A DNA stretch of 58,976 bases from Drouetiella hepatica Uher 2000/2452 (GCA_019359505.1 JAHHHD010000032.1:1-58976); one strand, 5' to 3'; positions 42,298-51,890 are shown, counted from the first letter of the stretch. Numbers and translations: made by a program. The notes: generated by a model not told the origin, from the sequence alone.

Positions 42298-44130
42298 CTA
42301 AGACATGCGATCGAGCCGATCAATCCGCACCATGAGGCGAATTAATGCAATCAATGCAATGCCTGCTGCTGCCGCTGCCGCAATCGCTAGCCAGAGGTAG
42401 TGATTAACTAGCAGAATCGTAGCAGATAAGGTAAACGCCCCTATCAGTAAAGTATAGTTAGTCCCCATGTTTACGCTACTGATTCGGCGCAAAACGCGAT
42501 CGGTTTCAGTCGATCGTACTCGTACCCGAATGTCGCCCCGCTCCAGCTTATCTAGCGTATCCTCAATGCGGCGGGGCAAACCCAGCGCCGTGCTGCTAAC
42601 CTGAGCGGCCTGCCGTCCGAGTTCGCCCAGCAGACTGTCAGATAAGCCGCTGGGATTGGAGCCATTACCATTTGCCATAAGTTCTGTTGCAAAAGGTCTT
42701 GCGACCTCCATGAAGTTAAATTCCGGGTCTAATCCTTTTCCGACTCCCTCTAGAGTAGAAAAGGCTCGCATCACAAACGTAAAGGTTGCTGGAAAGCGAA
42801 AGGGCTGATCGTATGCTAGCTCATACAAATCGTCGCTAATCGCCGCCACCGACTGGTTTTCAAACGGCTGATCCATAAAGTGATCGAGCATATACTGGAT
42901 CGATCGCCGTACAGGCCCCATGTCATCGGTGGGAGCCAGCGCCCCCAGCGCAATTAGGGAGCTAACGACGCGATCGGCGTTCTTTTGAGCAATGCCAAAA
43001 AAAGTGTCGAGCAACTTTTCGCGGGTGATTGCCTGCACCTGCCCCATCATGCCAAAGTCGTAAAAAATCAGGGAGCCATCGGTAGCAACCGCCAGGTTTC
43101 CGGGGTGAGGATCGGCATGGAAAAAGCCGTCTGTCAAAAGCTGATGCAGGTAGGCTTTTGCCCCTAGCTTTGCCAGATGGGTACGGTCGAGTCCTGCTGC
43201 TTCGATCGCCTCATAATGGCTGATCTTGATTCCCGGCATATACTCCAGGGTTAGCACTCTAGGAGAGCTGTAGCGCCAGTAGACGCGAGGCACCTTGACC
43301 CAGCTTTCCTGGCGAAAATTGCGCCGAAACGTGTCCGCATTGCGCCCTTCGTTGAGATACTCGATTTCTTCCCAGAGAATCTTGCAGCACTCGGCATAGA
43401 TGCCCATCCAGTCGCGTCCTCGCCCCCACTCTCGATGACTTTGGAAGTACCGAGCAATACCCTTGAGAATCTGCAAGTCAATAGCGAAAAGCCTTTTCAG
43501 CCCTGGCCGCTGAATTTTAACGACCACCTCTTCGCCCGAAAACAGCTGCGCTCGATGCACCTGTCCTAGACTAGCTGCGGCTAATGGAATAGGGTCAAAA
43601 TTTTGATACAGCTCTGGAATGGATTTACCAAAATCTCGCTGAATCGTGGTTTCTACCTGCTCGTAGCCAAAGGCAGGCACTTTGTCTTGAAGTTTGGAAA
43701 GCTCCTCGACATACTCGATCGGAAAGAGGTCAGCACGAGTGGAGAAAAGCTGCCCCAGCTTGATAAAAGTAGGCCCCAGATCTAACAGCGTTTCCCGAAT
43801 CCAGATTGCCAAAGAGCGGCGGCGCTTTGCCTTTGCCTCATCGCTGATGCCGTCCCGATAAGCCCAAGACTTGTTGTACGACCACCGTGCCGCCAGCAGC
43901 TTTAGAACAAACGTCCAAATATCGACATAGCGACGCTGTCGAGAGTAATTCTCACGACTCCAACGGTAGGCTTTATGCCTTTGAACCTTAGTGGGACGAT
44001 CGCTAGCTAAGTCATTCTCTAGCATGGGTGGCAAGTGGCTACTGCCTAAATCGGGCTGAGCCGGGTCTAACTGGGGCGATCGCGCATCCTCTTCAGGCAG
44101 GGGAACAGAGTCGTTGAAAGGAACAGTCAC
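42298..44130 (-). CDS. AarF/ABC1/UbiB-family atypical kinase
   Basis: 610 residues. The N-terminal leader is Pro/acidic. The ABC1 domain starts near residue 100: GPTFIKLGQLFSTRADLFP contains the KxGQ motif, then AAASLGQVHRAQL (the Ala-rich loop that replaces the glycine-rich loop), VVKIQRPG with the Lys, FHADPHPGNLAV (catalytic loop) and YDFGMMG (metal-binding Asp). Two membrane helices lie at the C-terminus (YTLLIGAFTLSATILLV and LAIAAAAAAGIALIALI). The family supports quinone/prenyl-lipid metabolism in bacteria, chloroplasts and mitochondria. Probably anchored in the thylakoid or cytoplasmic membrane. The likely operon partner is the PP2C gene. Confidence 0.93.
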   Translation of the reverse strand: MTVPFNDSVPLPEEDARSPQLDPAQPDLGSSHLPPMLENDLASDRPTKVQRHKAYRWSRENYSRQRRYVDIWTFVLKLLAARWSYNKSWAYRDGISDEAKAKRRRSLAIWIRETLLDLGPTFIKLGQLFSTRADLFPIEYVEELSKLQDKVPAFGYEQVETTIQRDFGKSIPELYQNFDPIPLAAASLGQVHRAQLFSGEEVVVKIQRPGLKRLFAIDLQILKGIARYFQSHREWGRGRDWMGIYAECCKILWEEIEYLNEGRNADTFRRNFRQESWVKVPRVYWRYSSPRVLTLEYMPGIKISHYEAIEAAGLDRTHLAKLGAKAYLHQLLTDGFFHADPHPGNLAVATDGSLIFYDFGMMGQVQAITREKLLDTFFGIAQKNADRVVSSLIALGALAPTDDMGPVRRSIQYMLDHFMDQPFENQSVAAISDDLYELAYDQPFRFPATFTFVMRAFSTLEGVGKGLDPEFNFMEVARPFATELMANGNGSNPSGLSDSLLGELGRQAAQVSSTALGLPRRIEDTLDKLERGDIRVRVRSTETDRVLRRISSVNMGTNYTLLIGAFTLSATILLVNHYLWLAIAAAAAAGIALIALIRLMVRIDRLDRMS

Positions 44131-44309
44131 TTGCAGCCTTTTGAGAGAGGGGCAATGGATCTAGTCTAACCGCCGCTAAAGACTAGCGACCTACATTTTG
44201 AGAGGTCATAGACAGGAAAGCACAAGACAAATAATCTCGTGCTTGAAATCACTTTGGGCACCTTCTAGGCTCAGTCTAATCAAATAGGCTCAGACTAGGC
44301 GACTTTAGG

Positions 44310-44633
44310 CTAGATAGAACGGTTACGATACCGCTGAACCTCAGCGCGCAAGTGAGCAATTTCTGCCCGTAGATCATCAATCATTGCCTGTAGGTCTTCC
44401 GACTTAGAGCCTGTCGGAACGATCGCCGAGGTCTGTCCCTGGGTCGATAGGGCTTCGGCTCGGTTCGCCCGCTCTAAAACCTCATCTGTGAATTGGCGCA
44501 GCCGTTCGCGCTGCTCAGCATCAAATTTTCCTAACTCACTCAAGGCATTGGTAAGCGTATTTTCGAGCTGTTCGCCTAGTGCTTCGGCGATCGCCCGTCC
44601 CACAAAAAATGCGTGAACTAAAGGATCATTCAT
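44310..44633 (-). CDS. Conserved cyanobacterial hypothetical protein (DUF6825-like)
   Basis: 107 residues: MNDPLVHAFFVGRAIAEALGEQLENTLTNALSELGKFDAEQRERLRQFTDEVLERA, then a Ser/Thr linker and a C-terminal coiled coil (LQAMIDDLRAEIAHLRAEVQRYR). I recall this as a family conserved in cyanobacteria and plastid lineages, probably DUF6825, with no settled role. No signal peptide; a hydrophobic patch at 8-20 is short. It is monocistronic, between the AarF gene and the divergent DUF58 gene. Confidence 0.75.
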   Translation of the reverse strand: MNDPLVHAFFVGRAIAEALGEQLENTLTNALSELGKFDAEQRERLRQFTDEVLERANRAEALSTQGQTSAIVPTGSKSEDLQAMIDDLRAEIAHLRAEVQRYRNRSI

Positions 44634-44778
44634 AAATTAAGCTGCCAATTAAGCTCTAGGGTTGCCTATAAAGAATTATAACGTGCTTAGGGATAGCCTC
44701 ATCAGCGAGAAATCTCACGAACCTGAAGCTAAACGGGTACCCTGAGTCAAAGCCCGCAAATCCAAAATCTAACATCCT

Positions 44779-45924
44779 ATGCTTTCCCGCCTCACCCAAT
44801 GGCTCGAAACACGCTGGGTCATTCCTGCCTATAGCGGCTGGCTGATGGCCGGACTGGCAATATTTTTCTTTGCTGCCGCCACCAACACTATGGCAGGATG
44901 GCTCTACGTTATTAGCGGCGTGATGCTTGCTCTACTCGCGATCGCAGCCCTATTACCCATACGCTCCCTGAAGGATATTTGCGTGAGGCGATCGCCCATT
45001 TCTCCGGTCAGCACGGGCGATCGCCTCACCCTGGAGGTCTGGTTAGAAAACCGAAGTTCGCAATCTAAGACGCTAATTCTAGTGCAGGATATGCTGCCAA
45101 TTGGGCTAAGTCAGCCGACCAAAACAGCGATCGAGCGAATTGCGGCAGGTGAACCCTATCAGTGGAGCTATGAGATCTTGACCGAGCGGCGGGGGATTTA
45201 CCGCTGGCAGACCCTTCAGCTCAGAACCGCCACGCCTCTGGGTTTGTTTTGGTGTCGGCGCGATCGCTCAATCCCAGCCAGGGCGATCGTTTACCCCACC
45301 GTCTTGCCCTTGAGCCAGTGTCCGCTGATTGATTCTATGGGGCTAGATCCCAACACACAGCGGTTAAGCGATCGTCAAACCCATGCGGCAACCACAGGGC
45401 TAACCCGTACTCTGCGCCCTTACCGATGGGGAGATTCGATTCGCATGGTGCATTGGCGCACTAGCGCCCGATATGGCGAACTGCGGGTGCGTGAACTGGA
45501 AACTTACACAGGCGGAGAGGCGATCGTGATTGCGTTGGACAGCGGCGCGGTGTGGCAACCTGAAGACTTTGAGCAGGCTGTGATTGCGGCAGCATCGCTG
45601 TACTTTTATGCCCGTCAGCATCAGATTCAAGTGAGCCTCTGGACGGCCGCTACAGGGCAGATTCAGGGAGAGACGATCGTTCTAGAGGCTCTAGCTGCCA
45701 CTCAACCTGAAGAGCTCCCAACCCTTCAAAGAGCCGATCTACCCCTTGTTTGGTTAACTCCAAATGCTCAGAGTGTCAGTACTTTGCCGCTTGGGAGCCG
45801 TTGGCTACTGTGGCAAGGAGATCGCGTTAACCTAGCTTTTGGTGACAACACTGAATTATTGGGTCTTACCGTTCAGCCAGAGGCTTTACAAAGTCAGCTT
45901 CAAGCCTCGCTCTCCCTCAGCTAG
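44779..45924 (+). CDS. DUF58 domain-containing protein
   Basis: 381 residues. Two membrane helices lie near the N-terminus (GWLMAGLAIFFFAAATNTMAGW and YVISGVMLALLAIAALL). A beta-rich extracytoplasmic or cytoplasmic domain follows (VSTGDRLTLEVWLENRSS, LTERRGIYRWQTLQLRTATPLGLF), then the DUF58 core with GLTRTLRPYRWGDSIRMVHWRTSARYGELRVRELE and a vWA-like segment IVIALDSGAVW. DUF58 proteins usually cluster with MoxR ATPases and transglutaminase genes; neither is present here. Function unknown. Confidence 0.88.
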   Translation: MLSRLTQWLETRWVIPAYSGWLMAGLAIFFFAAATNTMAGWLYVISGVMLALLAIAALLPIRSLKDICVRRSPISPVSTGDRLTLEVWLENRSSQSKTLILVQDMLPIGLSQPTKTAIERIAAGEPYQWSYEILTERRGIYRWQTLQLRTATPLGLFWCRRDRSIPARAIVYPTVLPLSQCPLIDSMGLDPNTQRLSDRQTHAATTGLTRTLRPYRWGDSIRMVHWRTSARYGELRVRELETYTGGEAIVIALDSGAVWQPEDFEQAVIAAASLYFYARQHQIQVSLWTAATGQIQGETIVLEALAATQPEELPTLQRADLPLVWLTPNAQSVSTLPLGSRWLLWQGDRVNLAFGDNTELLGLTVQPEALQSQLQASLSLS

Positions 45925-45962
45925 CCCGTACTTGTGCAGGCTTAGCCAATGTGCCTTAACCA

Positions 45963-46424
45963 ATGCCTGAAAGAATGCCTGAAATGATTCCCCCAGAGCC
46001 AGAAATTCCGTCAGAACCAGAAATCCATCTTGGGCTGGCTGTGGAGCAATTTAATAGTCAACAGTTCTATGCCTGTCACGATACCCTAGAGGCAATGTGG
46101 ATGGAAGCAGTCGAGCCTGAAAAAACTTTTTATCAAGGAATTTTGCAGATTGCGGTAGCGCTCTACCATTTGAGCAACCATAATTTGCGGGGAGCCGTAA
46201 TTCTTTTAGGGGAAGGCAGCAATCGTTTACGCCGCTATGAGCCAGACTACGCCGAGATCGACGTGAGTGCTTTGGCAGCTTGCAGTAGGGCACTCTTGGC
46301 GGTGCTGCAACATACAGAGCCGGAGCAAGTGGAAGCGATCGCCACACAGGTCTTGCGGACTGCCTCTGGCGATCGCCTGACCTCTGATCTTTTACCTGTA
46401 ATCACCCGCTTTTCAGAGGGTTAG
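45963..46424 (+). CDS. DUF309 family protein
   Basis: 153 residues. After a Pro/Glu-rich N-terminus it shows the DUF309 core: AVEQFNSQQFYACHDTLEAMWMEAVEPEKTFYQGILQIAVALYHLSNHNLRGAVILLGEGSNRLRRY. All-helical small protein with the family HxxxE-type conserved residues (CHDTLE). Cytoplasmic; role unknown. It is 38 bases downstream of the DUF58 gene on the same strand, probably one transcript. Confidence 0.9.
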   Translation: MPERMPEMIPPEPEIPSEPEIHLGLAVEQFNSQQFYACHDTLEAMWMEAVEPEKTFYQGILQIAVALYHLSNHNLRGAVILLGEGSNRLRRYEPDYAEIDVSALAACSRALLAVLQHTEPEQVEAIATQVLRTASGDRLTSDLLPVITRFSEG

Positions 46425-46562
46425 ATGCATGATCTAAATTGAGCGCTCTTAGGCTCCAGCTAGACACTGCGACAACTCCTATGCCAGGATAGAGGCTTAA
46501 ATTTGTGCATAAAGTTCATGGGGGTCACAGTTTGACTGGCTCATGAGTCCAAGGCTCATAGG

Positions 46563-46646
46563 TCTGGGATTTCAAGTCTGGGATTTCAAGTCTAGGATTC
46601 CAAGCCTAGGATTCCAAGCCTAGGATTCCAAGTCTAAGGTTCATGA
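46563..46646. repeat. 14-base tandem repeat, six units
   Basis: Six head-to-tail units of consensus TCTRGGATTYCAAG; the last is degenerate (TCTAAGGTTCATGA). It lies in the gene-free gap between the DUF309 gene and the OstA-like gene. The unit length is not a multiple of three, so it is non-coding. Nothing else is recognised in the 490-base gap. Confidence 0.85.
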
Positions 46647-46914
46647 ATCGGCCTTGTGCAGAATGGGAACTGTACAAGATGGGAACAGTAGTTGAAGAAC
46701 ATCAGTTGAGGGACATCCGCCAGGAACCTAAGCTATGTGAGTTGCGTCGCTCCTACCAGAATCGTTGCTTTACCTAGATTTTCTCTGTCCACCTCTTAAG
46801 GGCTTCTCACCACATTCTTCATCCTTTTTTTGTTGACTCGCACAGATTTATTTACTCATAAAATATTAAATTAAAGCCTTGAACCTAAACCACCTTTTCA
46901 ACTTGAGTAAGGTC

Positions 46915-47469
46915 ATGAAGCCTCCCGCTCGATCGCTCCCCATTTCGCTGCACCACAATCCCTCACGCCAGATGCACAATCCGCTACGCCACTTAGGATG
47001 GACGGCGTTTTCTCTCTCGACATTAGTTTGGATAGGTGCGATCGCCTTTCCAACAGATCGCCCTGCTCTGGCGGAAACCCTAGCTCCGGGTCAGGCTCTG
47101 ACGATGCGATCGGATGTACAGGAAGCTAACTCCATCACAGGCGTTATCACTGCGCGGGGCAATGTGCAAATTAACTATCCGGCACGTCAGATTCAGGCAA
47201 CCTCTGTTCAGGCGCAATACTACAGCCGCGAAAAGCGAATTATCCTGACGGGCAATGTCTATGTCCTGCAAGAAGGAAACAGCTTGCGAGGCGAAACGAT
47301 CACCTATCTCATTGACGAGGGGCGGTTTCTGGCATTGCCTGATAGCGGCAGGCAAGTCGAATCTATTTATCTGGTTCAAGATGCCGCTCCTACGCCCACC
47401 CCGGCTGCCCCGACCGAAGCAGACCCTTTTAACCCTAAGCCTGAGTTTAAGACTCCAATTAGCCCCTGA
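46915..47469 (+). CDS. LptA/OstA-like periplasmic protein
   Basis: 184 residues from the ATG at 46915 (TAAGG upstream). A basic N-terminus precedes a signal-type hydrophobic segment (WTAFSLSTLVWIGAIAFP) with a likely cleavage after RPALA. The rest is an OstA/LptA domain: VITARGNVQINYPARQIQATSVQAQYYSREKRIILTGNVYVLQEGNSLRGETITYLIDEGRFLAL. Such proteins form a beta-jellyroll bridge carrying lipopolysaccharide or related glycolipids across the periplasm. LptB- and LptFG-like genes follow directly, giving a lipid-export operon. Proline/threonine-rich C-terminus. Confidence 0.9.
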   Translation: MKPPARSLPISLHHNPSRQMHNPLRHLGWTAFSLSTLVWIGAIAFPTDRPALAETLAPGQALTMRSDVQEANSITGVITARGNVQINYPARQIQATSVQAQYYSREKRIILTGNVYVLQEGNSLRGETITYLIDEGRFLALPDSGRQVESIYLVQDAAPTPTPAAPTEADPFNPKPEFKTPISP

Positions 47470-47565
47470 TGGCGCAACATCCTCCTTGCCTGTCTGCAAG
47501 CTTATCCACAATCATTGCCCTCCAGCATTGCCCTCCAGAGCGTTGCCCATCTAGAGTTTTGATGG

Positions 47566-48333
47566 GTGCTGGAAAGATCGGTTGTTAGCCTAGAGAGCAA
47601 ACCCTTGAAAATTGTTTTGGAGAACGTTCACAAATCCTACGGCAAGCGCGTTGTGGTCAATCGCGTTCATCTTTCGGTAGCGAGGGGTGAAGTGGTCGGG
47701 CTGCTGGGGCCTAACGGAGCAGGAAAAACCAGCACGTTTTATATTGCAACAGGGCTGGAAAAGCCTGACCAGGGAAAGGTTTGGCTAGACGATCAGGAGA
47801 TTACGACGCTACCCATGTCCAAACGGGCAAGGCTGGGTATTAGCTATCTGGCGCAGGAGCCGAGTGTCTTTCGGAATTTGAGCGTTCGGGATAATCTGCT
47901 GCTAGTCATGCAGCAAACGGACGTGCCGCGCCAGGAATATCAGAAACGGCTGCATCAGCTTTTGCAGGAATTTCGGCTAGAGAAAGTGGCGAAAACGATC
48001 GCCGTTCGGGTTTCGGGGGGCGAGCGGCGGCGGACGGAAATCGCGCGGGCTTTGGCTTCTGGGGCTGAGGGACCTAAATTTCTCTTCTTAGATGAGCCGT
48101 TTGCTGGAATTGATCCGATCGCCGTTGCCGAAATTCAGGCTATCATTTCTAGCCTGCGCGATCGCCACATGGGCATTTTGGTGACCGATCACAATGTGCG
48201 GGAGACTCTGGCAATTATCGATCGCGGCTACATCATGCGAGATGGACAAATTCTCGCCTCTGGCAGCGCTGCCGAACTCTACGAGAATCCCCTAGTCCGG
48301 CAATATTATCTGGGAGATGCCTTCCGACTATGA
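47566..48333 (+). CDS. lptB: LptB-like ABC transporter ATP-binding protein
   Basis: 255 residues. Complete ABC ATPase: Walker A GPNGAGKTST, Q-loop YLAQEPSVF, signature VSGGERRRTEIARAL, Walker B FLFLDEPFAGIDPIAV, and the switch His in VTDHNVRETL. The LptB-type FAGIDPIAV is diagnostic. It powers extraction of glycolipid from the cytoplasmic membrane through the LptFG-like permease encoded next, whose start overlaps this stop by four bases. The start GTG at 47566 adds about 13 residues compared with a TTG at 47605, and either could be used. Confidence 0.93.
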   Translation: MLERSVVSLESKPLKIVLENVHKSYGKRVVVNRVHLSVARGEVVGLLGPNGAGKTSTFYIATGLEKPDQGKVWLDDQEITTLPMSKRARLGISYLAQEPSVFRNLSVRDNLLLVMQQTDVPRQEYQKRLHQLLQEFRLEKVAKTIAVRVSGGERRRTEIARALASGAEGPKFLFLDEPFAGIDPIAVAEIQAIISSLRDRHMGILVTDHNVRETLAIIDRGYIMRDGQILASGSAAELYENPLVRQYYLGDAFRL

Positions 48334-49505
48334 CTGCGAGTTCTTCTAAAGCACCGAGTTTCTGGGGCGGTCTGCCCGGAATTTCGGTTATGGATCGCTA
48401 CATTGCCACAGAGCTAATTCTGCCCTTTTTGTTTGGGGTAGGGGCATTTTCGTCTCTGGGTGTCTCGGTAGGAGCGCTGTTTGATCTCATCCGACAGGTG
48501 ACGGAATCTGGTTTGGCTGCTTCGATCGCGGCTCAGGTCTTCCTGCTAAAGTTTCCTGAATTCGTCGTTTACGCTTTCCCGATGTCAACGCTGTTGGCAA
48601 ATTTGATGGCCTATAGCCGCCTTTCCAGCGACAGCGAACTGACGGCGCTCAAAGCCTGCGGTATTAGCCTCTACCGAATGCTGGTGCCTGCTCTAGCACT
48701 CTGTCTGGTTGTTACAGGTCTTACTTTTGCTTTTAATGAGCTAATTGTGCCAAAGGCAAACTACCAGGCAACGCAGATTTTAGAGAAGGCTCTAAATGAG
48801 GAAAAACCCTCCTTTCAAGAGCAGAACATTCTCTATCAGGAGTATAAGAAGGTCGAGCAGGAGAATGGCGACTCGATCGATCAAATGTCTCGGCTGTTTT
48901 ATGCCAAGCGGTTTGATGGTCAGCAAATGCAGGGGCTGACTATCCTGGACTTCTCTCAGGAGGGGCTGAGTCAGATTGTTAGCGCCAAATCAGCCGCCTG
49001 GAACGGCAATAAAAACATCTGGGATTTCTTTGACGGCACCATCTATGTCGTTGCAGCAGATGGCTCCTACCGCAATATTGTCACCTTCAAAAATCAGCAG
49101 CTCCAGCTCCCGCGTGAGCCGTTAGATCTGGCATCTAAGCGCCGTGACTACAATGAGATGAATATTGCCCAAGCTGAGGAATATTTGACGCTGTTGCAGA
49201 AGGGCGGTAGCGAAGACAAAATTCAAAAGCTCAAAGTCCGCATTCAGCAAAAGTATGCTTTGCCTTTTGTTTGCCTTTCCTTTGGGTTAGTGGGTGCAGC
49301 CTTGGGCGCAAAGCTGAGCCGACGCACGGGCAGAGCAACAGGTTTTGCCATCAGCATTATTATTATTTTTGCCTATTACCTACTGGCATTTATTAGTGGC
49401 GCGATCGCTCAGCGCGGGCTGATACCTCCCTTCTTGGGGGCATGGCTACCCAACTTCTTTGGACTCAGCGCTGCCGCCCTACTGATCTTCCGTTCCTCTC
49501 GCTAG
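48330..49505 (+). CDS. LptF/LptG-family permease
   Basis: 391 residues. Membrane helices lie near the N-terminus (about 30-50, 70-90, 110-130) and three at the C-terminus (FVCLSFGLVGAALGAKL, FAISIIIIFAYYLLAFISGAIA, LGAWLPNFFGLSAAALLIF), with a jellyroll domain of about 150 residues between them. DRYIATELILPFLFGVGAF is the usual family start. One gene rather than separate lptF and lptG, as common in cyanobacteria, where it may form a homodimer. Partner of the LptB-like ATPase, overlapping it by four bases. Confidence 0.93.
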   Translation: MTASSSKAPSFWGGLPGISVMDRYIATELILPFLFGVGAFSSLGVSVGALFDLIRQVTESGLAASIAAQVFLLKFPEFVVYAFPMSTLLANLMAYSRLSSDSELTALKACGISLYRMLVPALALCLVVTGLTFAFNELIVPKANYQATQILEKALNEEKPSFQEQNILYQEYKKVEQENGDSIDQMSRLFYAKRFDGQQMQGLTILDFSQEGLSQIVSAKSAAWNGNKNIWDFFDGTIYVVAADGSYRNIVTFKNQQLQLPREPLDLASKRRDYNEMNIAQAEEYLTLLQKGGSEDKIQKLKVRIQQKYALPFVCLSFGLVGAALGAKLSRRTGRATGFAISIIIIFAYYLLAFISGAIAQRGLIPPFLGAWLPNFFGLSAAALLIFRSSR

Positions 49506-49548
49506 GACTCAATCTTCCCCTCTGTCTGTGTATAGATGCTCTAGGCTA

Positions 49549-49602
49549 TTGATGTTTTTGAAACACTTGATGTTTTTAAAACACTTGATGTTTTTAAAAT
49601 AC
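49549..49602. repeat. 18-base tandem repeat, three units
   Basis: Three head-to-tail units of consensus TTGATGTTTTTRAAACAC just upstream of the gene at 49653. The third unit ends AAATAC. They could form part of its promoter region or affect a leader; no function is visible. Confidence 0.85.
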
Positions 49603-49652
49603 TACCCATGCGCAATGACTAGAATGGGGGCAATGCAATAGGAGCAATCGCT

Positions 49653-50696
49653 ATGTCTCCCTCTCAAAAATTCTCCAGACACAACTCTGGCTCAAAGCCT
49701 CCCAGCTCAACACGTTATCTGCAAACAAGGCTGAAGATTTTGGGTCGCCCCGGAGTGTGGGGAGCGGTGTCAATCCTGTTGCTGGCAAGCTATGGACTGT
49801 TTCAATATTGGGGCAGTTTAGATCAAAGCGTTGACTCTGGTCAGGATGCGATCGACAATCCGGCTCGACGCGATTCCCTGAACTCTGGGTCTGATTTTGA
49901 CAGCTCTGATTTTGGTAACTTGCCGATATCCAATACACCGCAACCCTACGTAACTCCTGGATTAACGTCCCCTGGATTACCTTCTACAAGTCCAAGGGCG
50001 GCTGGCTTACCCACAAAACCCAATACGTTTAATCCTTTTGCGACTCACTCTGTGGTCGCAAGCCCATCTGGCGGCGATGGGCTCGCTTTGCCTAGCGCGG
50101 TCTCTGAAGTATCCGGCAATCCTGATAGCGTCGGCTCTGGAACGGCTCGTCCTATCAGCCCACTTCAGTCAGGGCTAGATCGAAATTTGGCTCCTAAGCA
50201 GGATCTCTATTCATCTAACCCCATGGATAAAAATTCTGCCTCCCCGCCAGGAAATTCTGGAGGTTCTAGAGGAGATAGTCTTGGAGGCAGCAATCCGACT
50301 GAAACGATGCTGGCTCCAACGATGCTGGCTCCCATGGGCGCAGCTCAATTCCAGCCTTATGTACCGCGAACTTCTCCGCCACCGGGTTCAACAGGTTACA
50401 CTCTACCTCCCGCCTTTAGGACACCCTCTAATAGCGGGTTAAATGATGCCTCGGATTTTAACAATTTCTCTAGACCTCAGCCTTTACCTGGATTTACATC
50501 AACTCAGCCCCGTCAATCTATAGGCTCTCAAATGACAGGCTCTCAAACAGCCGGATCTCAAGTCCCGCAATATCAATTGCCGCAATATCAATTGCCTCAG
50601 TATTTATCTCCCCCCAATGATCCGTTCTCAGTTCCGCGTACGACACCAGGGCGATCGATCGGCGGTGGGCAGATCAATACTTTCTCGAATCCTTGA
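49653..50696 (+). CDS. Hypothetical membrane-anchored Pro/Ser-rich protein
   Basis: 347 residues. A short basic N-terminus and one membrane helix (about residues 32-52, GRPGVWGAVSILLLASYGLF) are followed by nearly 290 residues of Pro, Ser, Gly, Asn and Gln-rich low-complexity sequence with small internal repeats (MLAPTMLAPMG, SQMTGSQTAGSQ, QYQLPQYQLPQY). No enzyme domain. It is most likely a single-span protein with a disordered periplasmic part. Codon use looks normal for the window. I do not recognise a family; it is supported by an intact long frame and its position after the lpt genes. Confidence 0.7.
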   Translation: MSPSQKFSRHNSGSKPPSSTRYLQTRLKILGRPGVWGAVSILLLASYGLFQYWGSLDQSVDSGQDAIDNPARRDSLNSGSDFDSSDFGNLPISNTPQPYVTPGLTSPGLPSTSPRAAGLPTKPNTFNPFATHSVVASPSGGDGLALPSAVSEVSGNPDSVGSGTARPISPLQSGLDRNLAPKQDLYSSNPMDKNSASPPGNSGGSRGDSLGGSNPTETMLAPTMLAPMGAAQFQPYVPRTSPPPGSTGYTLPPAFRTPSNSGLNDASDFNNFSRPQPLPGFTSTQPRQSIGSQMTGSQTAGSQVPQYQLPQYQLPQYLSPPNDPFSVPRTTPGRSIGGGQINTFSNP

Positions 50697-50721
50697 GCGG
50701 GCATCGCTTTACTTCATTGCT

Positions 50722-51792
50722 CTACTTGAGAGAAGGCCAGACTGCCAGCTTGGTTTTTACGCGCTTGATCACCTCATCCGTAAATTCAGTTGTGGTGGCA
50801 TGTCCTTGCAAGTCGGCAGTGCGAATGCCTTCGTAAACTGCCTCAAAAACAGACTCCGAGATAGCACGACCCACCATGGGCGCAGAGCCTTCCATATAGG
50901 AAAATAGGGAAGCTGCCGCCAGAATCATTGCCATGGGGTTTGCCAGATTTTTACCAAATAGCGAAGGAGCGGTACCGTGGGGGGCTTCTGCCATTACCAC
51001 TCGCGGATTCCAGCTTGCGTCAAAGCCAATCAAAAGCGACTCAGACCCAGCGATTGATCCAAACATTTGCAGCACTAAGTCGCTAAGGCAGTCGCCGTCG
51101 CGGTTTAATGCCGGAATCACCATGGCATCGCCAGGATTGTTCATTAGCAGGGCATAGGTAGCGTCGATCAACTGAGGCTCGTAGCGTACTTCAGGGTAGC
51201 GCTTCGCCGCATCGTCCATTTCTTCTTTCAACATGCCTTCATAAACGGCGCTGACGGTGAATTTAGGGCCGCCAAATACCTTGCTGCCTGTCTTTTTGGC
51301 GTGTAGGAAAGAATATTCTGCAACGGCTTTGCAGTGCGATCGCGTAATGCGTTCCGTCCGATAGGCAACTTCGCTATCGCCTTCGCCTTCCCGCCATTCT
51401 TTTGCGCCATAGGCATCGCCAACTGCCATACGGATGACGGAAATAGGCGCATTCACCCCGGCTACCGGAATCACGCCCGGAATTCGTCGTCCGGTACGCA
51501 CAATCACGGTGCCATCGACTTTTTCCCGCAGAATGGCATTGGGGCTGCCCACGTCTCCCTTGATCTCTGGCGTAATTGTGGCAGCTTTTAGCCCCAAGCC
51601 CGATGCCACCATGGCTTCAGCAGACTCGATGACGACTGCATTTTGGGTCGATCGCCGATTTTCTAGACTCAGATCAAATCGCTCAAATTTCAAATCAATG
51701 CCTGTGACGGCAGAATCCATTACCCGTAGAGACTCCTCAAGCAACTCCTGCCCCGTTTGATCTCCTTCAAGAACGACGATCGTTTTGCTCAT
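50722..51792 (-). CDS. Isocitrate/isopropylmalate dehydrogenase family protein
   Basis: 356 residues from the ATG at 51792 (MSKTIVVLEGDQTGQELLEESLRVM); longer in-frame starts add unrelated sequence. NAD(P)-dependent decarboxylating dehydrogenase fold: EGDQTGQEL at the N-terminus, VIVRTGRR, YRTERITRSHCKAVAEYSFLHAKK, the ALNRDGDCLSDL metal-binding segment and VMAEAPHGTAPSLFGKNLANPMAMILAA. The motif differs from plain LeuB and Icd enzymes, so the substrate (isopropylmalate, isocitrate, tartrate or homoisocitrate type) cannot be fixed. Cytoplasmic. It stands alone, convergent with the Pro/Ser-rich gene. Confidence 0.88.
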   Translation of the reverse strand: MSKTIVVLEGDQTGQELLEESLRVMDSAVTGIDLKFERFDLSLENRRSTQNAVVIESAEAMVASGLGLKAATITPEIKGDVGSPNAILREKVDGTVIVRTGRRIPGVIPVAGVNAPISVIRMAVGDAYGAKEWREGEGDSEVAYRTERITRSHCKAVAEYSFLHAKKTGSKVFGGPKFTVSAVYEGMLKEEMDDAAKRYPEVRYEPQLIDATYALLMNNPGDAMVIPALNRDGDCLSDLVLQMFGSIAGSESLLIGFDASWNPRVVMAEAPHGTAPSLFGKNLANPMAMILAAASLFSYMEGSAPMVGRAISESVFEAVYEGIRTADLQGHATTTEFTDEVIKRVKTKLAVWPSLK

Positions 51793-51890
51793 AGCTCTCG
51801 CTTTTGTAACGGTTGTTCTGTTCATTACCCCAGCAAGTCCAGAACGATTCTGTAGCCTTTGCCACCAACAGGCTTTGAAGCCTGCATATG

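Noticed and set aside
46563-46646. CRISPR array
   Set aside because: Units are directly adjacent 14-mers without spacers, and no cas genes are in the window.
49549-49602. Extended coding start for the Pro/Ser-rich gene
   Set aside because: The 18-base repeats are followed by stops in the relevant frame, and the ATG at 49653 fits the membrane-helix position better.
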